A stretch of DNA of 20,679 nt from Clostridia bacterium (GTDB lineage: Bacteria; Bacillota_A; Clostridia; Christensenellales; Aristaeellaceae): the NCBI GenBank assembly GCA_017397695.1, contig JAFQIF010000155.1:1-20679 (forward strand). Direction: 5' to 3'. A model generated the notes under the pieces. It saw only the letters and a program-made list of their open reading frames with translations. It was not told where the DNA came from and did no database searches. Below are positions 15,616 to 20,679 of this stretch, piece by piece. A program made the translations under genes and the position numbers. Each line of letters begins with the position of its first letter. The stretch's first letter is position 1.

Positions 15616-16613
15616 CAGATGCCAACCTCCTCAGCAGTGGCCGCCTTGCGGTCCTGAAGCTTAAAGTACTTGTCAAAGGCGATATGCTCCACAAGGGCAT
15701 AGACGTTGGAAATCACCCAGTAGAGCGCGAACGCGGAGTTGTAAATTGCACAGAAGTACAGGGACATGAAGGTCATGACATAGAGCATGGTCTTCTGGCT
15801 GCCGGCCTGCGGGTTGGCCTGCATGGTCTGCGCCATGGTCATGTTCTGCATGAGAATCTGGGTCAGAACGGACACGATCGGCAGAACAAACCAGCCGTTG
15901 CCGTGTTCGTAGATGGTGAAGCGGATCAGGCCGAGGATGCTCAGGTTGCCCAGGCCGGTGACTGGCGCAACATACGGCGCATATACATCGGACGCGATGA
16001 ACGGGGTAACCACATCGGTGATGTAGGCCATCATGGCGTTGCGGTCGGCGAAGTTCAGCGCTTCCGGAATCACGCCGGAGGCAACCAGGCTCGCGCTTAC
16101 GTTGTTCCAGACGTCAAAATCGACCAGCTGCAGGGACTGCACGTCCGGCATATAGGTCGCAAACGGGCTGTCCGGCATCCACAGGTTCTTGATCCACAGG
16201 AAGCCGTCGGTCAGCGTGCTCGGGTCAATGGTCGGATTGTGGTAGAAGGTGAGGAACTGGGTAACCAGCTGCTCGTTGGCGAAGGTACGCATCGCGTAGA
16301 ACATCGCAAACAGGATGAACATGGAAATGATCATCGGCAGGCAGCCGCCCATGGGGCTGACGCCCTCCTTGCGGTAGAGCTCCTGCAGCTTCTGGTTGAG
16401 CTTCTCCTGATCGTCCTTATACTTCTCCTGAAGCGCCTGCATCTTGGGCTGCACGGCGGTCATGCGCTGGGTGGACTTGCGGCTCTTGAGGTTGAGCGGC
16501 ATCACGACCAGCTTGATCAGAATGGTGAAGACGATGATGGTCAGTGCATAGTTGTTGATGATGGCATGCAGACCACGCATGATGGTCAGCAGCAGCGAGT
16601 TAAGAAAACCCAT
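15615..16613 (-). CDS. yidC: YidC/Oxa1/SpoIIIJ membrane protein insertase
   Basis: The product has 332 residues and inserts membrane proteins with or without Sec. The first core helix carries a positive residue in TILIKLVVMPL (Lys34), where many homologues have Arg. A charged cytoplasmic hairpin (about 41-82) follows, then SPMGGCLPMI (86-95) and FLWIKNLWMPDS (138-149). The last helices cover about 239-258 and 276-310. Between PDS and WFVLPIVSVLTQ (241-252) there is an insertion of roughly 85 residues where SpoIIIJ has a short turn. No lipobox is present. AAGGAGGA precedes ATG 16613, and a near-palindrome (GGACGT-A-ACGTCC, 16614-16626) lies between them. The gene order with rnpA, yidD and jag is conserved. 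Confidence 0.94.
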   Translation of the reverse strand: MGFLNSLLLTIMRGLHAIINNYALTIIVFTILIKLVVMPLNLKSRKSTQRMTAVQPKMQALQEKYKDDQEKLNQKLQELYRKEGVSPMGGCLPMIISMFILFAMFYAMRTFANEQLVTQFLTFYHNPTIDPSTLTDGFLWIKNLWMPDSPFATYMPDVQSLQLVDFDVWNNVSASLVASGVIPEALNFADRNAMMAYITDVVTPFIASDVYAPYVAPVTGLGNLSILGLIRFTIYEHGNGWFVLPIVSVLTQILMQNMTMAQTMQANPQAGSQKTMLYVMTFMSLYFCAIYNSAFALYWVISNVYALVEHIAFDKYFKLQDRKAATAEEVGI

Positions 16614-16688
16614 GGACGTAACGTCCTCCTTGCTATGTGCGTTTTCTGTTTTTTACAAGGCTATGGTCACCCACGCGCGTGGCGCTCG

Positions 16689-16895
16689 TCACGGCACGGG
16701 GTCATTGAGATCCCCCTTGTAAAAGGGATGGCAGCGCAGAATGCGCCGCACGGCGAGATAGCCGCCCTTGAGTGCGCCATACTTGGTGATCGCCTCCAGA
16801 GCGTACTGGGAGCAGGTCGGATAGAAACGACAGCAGGGCGCGTGCCGCAGATACTTGCGATAGAACCGGATCGCCGTCAGCATCAGGGATTTCAT
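16689..16895 (-). CDS. yidD: Membrane protein insertion efficiency factor YidD
   Basis: The product has 68 residues. Family hallmarks are [12 protein letters not shown] (21-32), the KYG...[14 protein letters not shown] stretch and a final DPVP. It is thought to help YidC-dependent insertion at the membrane. ATG 16895 overlaps the rnpA stop codon as TGATG; a longer in-frame start would lie wholly inside rnpA. A 12-bp palindrome CCACGCGCGTGG (16671-16682) is found between its stop and yidC. Confidence 0.93.
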   Translation of the reverse strand: MKSLMLTAIRFYRKYLRHAPCCRFYPTCSQYALEAITKYGALKGGYLAVRRILRCHPFYKGDLNDPVP

Positions 16896-17290
16896 CACGC
16901 AGGATCGCCCGCTTTCTTCACTTCTGCTCGGGTTTCGTCCTGGCCATTTTTCGGCCCGGTGACGAGTCTGTTCTGTTTGCGCAGCAGGTACTGCATGGAA
17001 CGGCACAGCTTGTCGAAATCGGCTGTGGCTGCACTCTGTCTGGCAATGAACACATAGAGCCCCGGCTTCATCTGGGGCAGGAGCGGCGCGCAGGCGGCGC
17101 GCAGTCGGCGCTTGATGCGGTTGCGCACTACGGCGCAGCCCAGCTTCTTGCCTACGGAAAAGCCGACCTTGAGGGTACTCGCGCGCGCATACAGCATGAC
17201 CATCTCATGCGAGCCGCCGGATGTACCGCGGCGGTATACATACTTGAACTGCGCGTTCTTTTTCAGGCTGTACGTTCTCTGCAAGGCCAA
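16895..17290 (-). CDS. rnpA: Ribonuclease P protein component
   Basis: The product has 131 residues. The RNase P protein helps the catalytic RNA remove 5' leaders from tRNA precursors. The RNR signature is clear in [23 protein letters not shown], and the N-terminus [16 protein letters not shown] fits the family. The start is a TTG: 17290 or, two codons later, 17284. GGGAG lies 4 bases before the first and 10 before the second, so the choice is not settled. The tail after residue 110 is charged and not conserved. It lies downstream of rpmH, separated by hairpins that may lower its transcription relative to L34. Confidence 0.93.
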   Translation of the reverse strand: MALQRTYSLKKNAQFKYVYRRGTSGGSHEMVMLYARASTLKVGFSVGKKLGCAVVRNRIKRRLRAACAPLLPQMKPGLYVFIARQSAATADFDKLCRSMQYLLRKQNRLVTGPKNGQDETRAEVKKAGDPA

Positions 17291-17319
17291 ATCGCTCCCT
17301 AATCAAGTGCAAATAAAAA

Positions 17320-17405
17320 GGTCCGCTCCCGGTCTTGCCGGGCCGGACCGAAACGCCCGCGCCTGCCGCAGGCAGGCACAGGAACAGGCGGCCTTTACGG
17401 CCGCC
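17320..17405 (-). terminator. Three tandem hairpins between rpmH and rnpA, the last terminator-like
   Basis: In transcription order: GGCGGCC (17387-17393) with GGCCGCC (17399-17405); GCCTGCC (17361-17367) with GGCAGGC (17371-17377); and a two-part stem GGTCCG/CGGACC plus CCCGG/CCGGG (17320-17349). The last is followed by TTTTTATTT on the minus strand, a good intrinsic terminator. It probably lets only part of the rpmH transcription reach rnpA. Confidence 0.75.
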
Positions 17406-17417
17406 ATGTCATATCAA

Positions 17418-17573
17418 TCAGACGGGGTTGGAAACGGTCAGGCGGGCGCGGCCGCGGGCGCGGCGACGGGCGAGAACCTTACGGCCGTTCTTGGTGGACA
17501 TACGGGAACGGAAGCCGTGCACCTTCGCGCGCTGACGCTTCTTGGGCTGATAAGTTCTGACGGAAGAAGCCAT
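17418..17573 (-). CDS. rpmH: 50S ribosomal protein L34
   Basis: The product has 51 residues and is very basic. It carries the L34 signature: [19 protein letters not shown] (7-25) and [17 protein letters not shown] (26-42). It is a structural protein of the large ribosomal subunit. The N-terminus has a few extra residues (ASSV) compared with the usual MKRTYQP, and the C-terminus extends slightly (LTVSNPV). ATG 17573 has AAGGAG 9 bases upstream. It leads the rnpA-yidD-yidC-jag cluster. A hairpin with arms GCCGTA/TACGGC (17628-17645) lies in its leader. Confidence 0.96.
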   Translation of the reverse strand: MASSVRTYQPKKRQRAKVHGFRSRMSTKNGRKVLARRRARGRARLTVSNPV

Positions 17574-17671
17574 AATTACACACTCCTTATGATAAAAGGT
17601 TTTTTAGATTCTTGAACACTTTCTGGCGCCGTACCGGTATACGGCTCATTGTTCCATGCAAAAGCTATTAT

Positions 17672-17701
17672 AGTATACTTCACTTCCCGCGATGAAGTCA
17701 A
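17672..17701 (-). promoter_or_regulatory. Promoter of rpmH
   Basis: TTGACT (complement of 17696-17701) and TATACT (complement of 17672-17677) are 18 bases apart. A TATAAT also overlaps downstream. The predicted leader is about 90 bases. Confidence 0.75.
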
Positions 17702-17801
17702 GGGGATTTTCCGGCTGCAGCGTAAAATTTGTAACGGATTTGTAAAATTCTGCACCGCGTGCCAAATTGCACGCACACCTTTCCCGCATCCTGCAGAAGA
17801 T

Positions 17802-17853
17802 GCGCCGCTCCATCCCCCGGCGCTTGACTTGCCGCACACCGCCGCTTTATAAT
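17802..17853 (+). promoter_or_regulatory. Promoter of pfkA with upstream inverted repeat
   Basis: TTGACT (17824-17829) and a perfect TATAAT (17848-17853) are 18 bases apart. An inverted repeat GCGCCG (17802-17807) and CGGCGC (17818-17823) abuts the -35 and could be a regulator site; that role is inferred. The 340-base space between rpmH and pfkA holds these divergent promoters and no gene that I can see. Confidence 0.7.
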
Positions 17854-17913
17854 GTTCTTGGACACACACCATTCTTACATATTTAATTCAGCACCCCGAA
17901 AGGAGACTTTTTT

Positions 17914-18960
17914 ATGCGTCGAATCGGCGTTCTTACTTCCGGCGGCGATGCTCCGGGCATGAATGCGGCCGTGATGGCCGTGGCCAAGGCGGCCCGCTAC
18001 CACAGCATGCAGCTTATCGGCATCAAGCGCGGCTACAACGGCACGCTGCTGCGCAGCGAAAACCCCGCTGACGACATGACCGAGATGGACCTGGATACGG
18101 TTCTGGATATCGCAGACCGCCCCGGCACATACCTGCGCACCGCGCGCTGCCTGGACTTCCTCAAGCCCGAAATGCAGCAGCGCGCCGCCAACAACATCCG
18201 TGAGATGGGCATCGAGGGCGTGGTCGTCATCGGCGGCGACGGCTCCTACAAGGGCGCGCTGGCGCTGTGCCGTCTGGGCATCCCCTGCGTGGGCATCCCC
18301 GGCACGATCGACAACGACCTGAACTACACCGAAATGACCCTGGGTTACGATACTGCGGTCAATTCCTGCGTAGAAGATGTGCGCGCCATCCGCGCGACCA
18401 GCCGCTCCCACGACCGTCCGGCTGTGGTCGAGGTCATGGGCCGTCACTGCGGTGACATCGCGCTGAAGACCTGCGCCGGCACCGGTGCGGAAATCTGTAT
18501 TGTGCCGGAGGTCGAATGGTCCATCCCCGATGTGGCCGAGCGCCTTTCCAAGCTCATCGCCGAGGGCAATCCGCGCGCGACCGTGGTTGTCGCCGAGGGC
18601 GCATGGGATTCCATGAAGCCCTACGACTGGCGCCGCGTGCTGCGCGAACATGGCATGCGCGTGCACGACGACGACCCGATCTCCACCCGTTTCCTCACCC
18701 GCGTGCTGCGCTGCCTGACCAACTCTGAGGCACGCACGACCATCCTGGGCTACACCCAGCGCGGCCGCCAGCCTTCCGCCTACGACAGCGGCTTCGCCTT
18801 CGAGGCCGGCGTGCTCGCGGTCAATCTGCTGCGCAACGGCATCGGCAATCAGGTCATCGGCGTCAAGGACTCCCGCGTGTTCTTCATGCCCATCGAAGAG
18901 GCGCTCAAGCAGAAGCGCGAGTTCAACCTGGCGCTGTACAACACCATCAATTCGATCTAA
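17914..18960 (+). CDS. pfkA: ATP-dependent 6-phosphofructokinase
   Basis: The product has 348 residues and phosphorylates fructose 6-phosphate to fructose 1,6-bisphosphate, the committed step of glycolysis. Motifs are LTSGGDAPGMNAA (7-19), GGDGSYKGA (107-115), GIPGTIDNDL (127-136) with the catalytic Asp133, and EVMGRHCGDIAL. Glycines at positions 110 and 130 (matching Gly104 and Gly124 of the E. coli enzyme) point to ATP rather than pyrophosphate as phosphate donor. AAAGGAGA precedes ATG 17914. It is about 25 residues longer than classical PfkA. It has its own promoter, is divergent from rpmH, and is followed by hairpin repeats that may end the transcript. Confidence 0.95.
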   Translation: MRRIGVLTSGGDAPGMNAAVMAVAKAARYHSMQLIGIKRGYNGTLLRSENPADDMTEMDLDTVLDIADRPGTYLRTARCLDFLKPEMQQRAANNIREMGIEGVVVIGGDGSYKGALALCRLGIPCVGIPGTIDNDLNYTEMTLGYDTAVNSCVEDVRAIRATSRSHDRPAVVEVMGRHCGDIALKTCAGTGAEICIVPEVEWSIPDVAERLSKLIAEGNPRATVVVAEGAWDSMKPYDWRRVLREHGMRVHDDDPISTRFLTRVLRCLTNSEARTTILGYTQRGRQPSAYDSGFAFEAGVLAVNLLRNGIGNQVIGVKDSRVFFMPIEEALKQKREFNLALYNTINSI

Positions 18961-18971
18961 ATTAAAGTACG

Positions 18972-19042
18972 TTAGGGCTACCGTCCTAAAACCCGTCTGG
19001 GGGCATCGCCCCCAGACCCCTTTTCCGCTTCGCAGCAGCATA
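18972..19042 (+). repeat. Modular palindromic repeat, copy 3, after pfkA
   Basis: Module A is TTAGGG (18972-18977) with TCCTAA (18984-18989), including one G-T pair. Module B has nine-base arms, 18995-19003 (GTCTGGGGG) and 19009-19017 (CCCCCAGAC), around CATCG. Module C is TTCCGCTTCGC (19023-19033). Module B followed by CCCCTTTT could act as the pfkA terminator. Confidence 0.75.
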
Positions 19043-19107
19043 AAGCAGCCGCGAAGCAAAGAAGGGTCAAGGGATGAAATCCCTTGTCAGAGGTTTGGGG
19101 GACCAAA
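19043..19107 (-). repeat. Modular palindromic repeat, copy 4, inverted against copy 3
   Basis: The same modules occur in reverse order and orientation: GCGAAGC (19051-19057) and GAAGGGT (19061-19067) for module C, CAAGGGA (19068-19074) with TCCCTTG (19080-19086) for B, and TTTGG (19094-19098) with CCAAA (19103-19107) for A. With copy 3 it forms a head-to-head pair. Confidence 0.65.
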
Positions 19108-19140
19108 GCCTGCCGCCGCCAGTGGCGGAAACAGGCAGGC
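19108..19140. repeat. Additional two-level hairpin before the methyltransferase gene
   Basis: Outer arms GCCTGCC (19108-19114) and GGCAGGC (19134-19140) enclose an inner stem CCGCC (19116-19120) and GGCGG (19124-19128). A further small stem GCGACA/TGTCGC lies near 19162-19176. The 271 bases between pfkA and the next gene are nearly all such structures; no gene or clear promoter is seen. Confidence 0.6.
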
Positions 19141-19231
19141 GAAGCGTCGGGAATCGCAAGGAGCGACAGGATGTCGCGACTATGCGTATTCCCCGGACTG
19201 AAATCCACAACGTACTCCCTACGGAGGAACT

Positions 19232-20679
19232 ATGCTGCGCAGAAACGACGTATTTGAAATGACCTGCGAGAATTTCGGCCAGGACGCTCAGGGCGTATGC
19301 CGCCACGACGGCATGGCTGTGTTCGTGCCGGGGCTGCTGCCGGGCGAGCGCGCACTGGTGCGCATCGTCAAGCCTGAAAAGCGCTATGCCTTCGGCAAAA
19401 TCGAGCAGCTGCTTCAAAGCGCGCCTGAGCGCACCGAGCCGTTCTGTCCGATCTATAAGCGCTGCGGCGGCTGCTCCTGCCAGCACATGACCTACGAAAC
19501 CAGCCTGCGCTTCAAGCAGGATCAGGTGCAGCAGCTGCTCACGCGCGTAGGCGGGCTGGATATCGCCGTTCCGCCCGTGCTGGGCATGGACGAACCCTTT
19601 GCCTACCGCAACAAAGGCGCGTATCCTGTGGGCGAAATCAAGGGGGAACCTGCCTGCGGCTTCTTCGCCCCGCGCAGCCACGATCTGATTGCCCTGCCCG
19701 CACAAGGCTGCGCCATTCAGCGCGAGGACGCCAACGACGCCACCCGCGCCGTACTCGATTGGATGAAGCAGACGGACGCGCCCGCCTATGATGAAACGAC
19801 GGGCAAGGGGCTTGTGCGTCACATCATGACCCGATCCACCCAGGCCGGCGGCCTGATGGTCGTGCTCGTGGTCACAAAGCGCGAGATTCCCAAGAAGGAT
19901 CTGCTCATCGGGATGCTGCGCAAGGCCATACCGGGCTTGGTCAGCCTGTGCCTGTCCATCAACAGCCGCCGCACAAACGTGATCCTCGGCGAGGAAATCC
20001 ACGTGCTCTGGGGCGAAGGCGTGATGGAGGATATGCTCCACGGTCTCAAATTCTCCGTCTCTCCGCTCTCCTTCTTCCAGGTCAACCCCGTACAGACGGA
20101 GCGCCTGTACCAGCTGGCGCTGGACTATGCGCAGCTGAGCGGCAGCGAGACTGTCGTGGACGCCTACTGCGGCGCAGGCACCATCTCGCTGATGCTCGCC
20201 CACCAAGCGAAAAAAGTCATCGGCATTGAGATCGTTGCGCCTGCTATCGAAAACGCCAACGCCAATGCCGCGCGCAACGGCATCACGAATGCCGAATTCA
20301 TCGTCGGCGCAACGGAAGATGTTCTGCCGAAGCTGGTGGCAGACGGCATGCGACCAGATGTGATCGTCGTCGATCCGCCGCGCAAGGGCTGCGAGGAAGC
20401 GGTACTTCAAGCCATCATCGAGGCAAAGCCCGAGCGCGTGGTCTATGTCTCCTGCGGCGCGCCGACGCTCGCGCGCGATGCGAAGATCCTCACCGAGGGC
20501 GGCTACCGGGTCGAAAAGGTCCAGTGCGTGGACATGTTCTGCTGGACGAGGGCAGTGGAGACTGTAATGTTGCTGTCTAAACTCAAAGAAGCAAAACATA
20601 TCGACGTCGAGCTGAAAATGGATGAGCTTGACGTCACTGAAGCGGAAAGCGAAAAAGGCGCGACATATGAGGAAATCAA
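19232..20679 (+). CDS. rlmD: 23S rRNA (uracil-5-)-methyltransferase RlmD/RlmCD type, partial at the window end
   Basis: The 482 residues visible run off the window without a stop. It methylates C5 of uridine in 23S rRNA using S-adenosylmethionine. A TRAM domain (about 1-62) is followed by the iron-sulphur cysteines Cys72, Cys78 and Cys81 (CPIYKRCGGC) and a fourth in PAQGCAIQ. The methyltransferase fold includes SPLSFFQVN, VVDAYCGAGTISL, VVDPPRKGC, VYVSCGAPTLARD with the catalytic Cys, and DMFCWTRAVETV with the general-base Glu. Usual SCNP and DMFPxTxHVE are altered to SCGA and DMFCWTRAVE. After the normal end (about residue 448) it continues with HIDVELKMDELDVTEAES, an extension I recall from many clostridial homologues. 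ATG 19232 has ACGGAGGAA just upstream. RlmC/RlmD/TrmA specificity cannot be settled from sequence. Confidence 0.9.
   Translation, partial: MLRRNDVFEMTCENFGQDAQGVCRHDGMAVFVPGLLPGERALVRIVKPEKRYAFGKIEQLLQSAPERTEPFCPIYKRCGGCSCQHMTYETSLRFKQDQVQQLLTRVGGLDIAVPPVLGMDEPFAYRNKGAYPVGEIKGEPACGFFAPRSHDLIALPAQGCAIQREDANDATRAVLDWMKQTDAPAYDETTGKGLVRHIMTRSTQAGGLMVVLVVTKREIPKKDLLIGMLRKAIPGLVSLCLSINSRRTNVILGEEIHVLWGEGVMEDMLHGLKFSVSPLSFFQVNPVQTERLYQLALDYAQLSGSETVVDAYCGAGTISLMLAHQAKKVIGIEIVAPAIENANANAARNGITNAEFIVGATEDVLPKLVADGMRPDVIVVDPPRKGCEEAVLQAIIEAKPERVVYVSCGAPTLARDAKILTEGGYRVEKVQCVDMFCWTRAVETVMLLSKLKEAKHIDVELKMDELDVTEAESEKGATYEEI

Noticed and set aside
17574..17913. Possible replication origin beside rpmH
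   Set aside because: No DnaA-box cluster or dnaA gene is seen; the region is explained by two divergent promoters.
17875..19059. 394-codon minus-strand frame opposite pfkA
   Set aside because: PfkA motifs, promoter and ribosome binding site are all on the plus strand.
19067..20599. 510-codon minus-strand frame opposite the methyltransferase
   Set aside because: The plus strand encodes an intact RlmD-type enzyme with all cysteine and SAM motifs; the opposite frame has no recognisable family features.

Overview
The window looks like chromosomal DNA of a G+C-rich Gram-positive bacterium of the Clostridia (Bacillota). The main evidence is the gene order rpmH-rnpA-yidD-yidC-jag, a potABCD operon headed by an XRE-cupin regulator, a RelQ-like small alarmone synthetase, strong GGAGG-type ribosome binding sites and tight TGATG/ATGA gene overlaps. 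No plasmid, phage, transposase, CRISPR or tRNA signal was seen.

Layout, left to right. (1) 1-871: a hairpin repeat, a terminator and a YheO/DauR-type PAS-HTH regulator interrupted by one in-frame TAG. (2) 940-5074, minus strand: an overlapping operon of three paralogous GT-C (Gpi18/COG5542-like) membrane glycosyltransferases; the middle copy has lost two family motifs. (3) 5309-5851, plus strand: a short RelA/SpoT-domain alarmone synthetase, divergent from the glycosyltransferases and ending at a bidirectional terminator. (4) 5917-10776, minus strand: regulator followed by potA-potB-potC-potD, a polyamine importer. (5) 10777-11116: an AT-rich gap with a good promoter and a terminator. (6) 11117-14294, minus strand: a modular lipoprotein and an O-antigen-ligase-like membrane protein. 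(7) 14362-17573, minus strand: rpmH, rnpA, yidD, yidC and jag, the conserved cluster for L34, the RNase P protein and membrane-protein insertion. Here it faces a divergent pfkA rather than dnaA/oriC. (8) 17914-20679, plus strand: pfkA, a stack of hairpin repeats, and an rlmD/rlmCD-type rRNA methyltransferase that runs off the window.

The genes form several ordinary chromosomal modules: surface-glycan assembly, the stringent response, polyamine uptake, translation with membrane insertion, and glycolysis. I found no clear new multi-gene system. The most unusual signal is a modular palindromic repeat (modules A, B and C), present in three intergenic places as four copies. Its stems carry paired base changes. 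One copy lies directly upstream of the potA ribosome binding site, and two copies form an inverted pair between pfkA and the methyltransferase. Other points worth checking are the amber-interrupted regulator, the degenerate middle glycosyltransferase, the alarmone synthetase lacking a C-terminal tail, the 45-bp tandem duplication in jag, the large YidC insertion, and the C-terminal extension of the methyltransferase.
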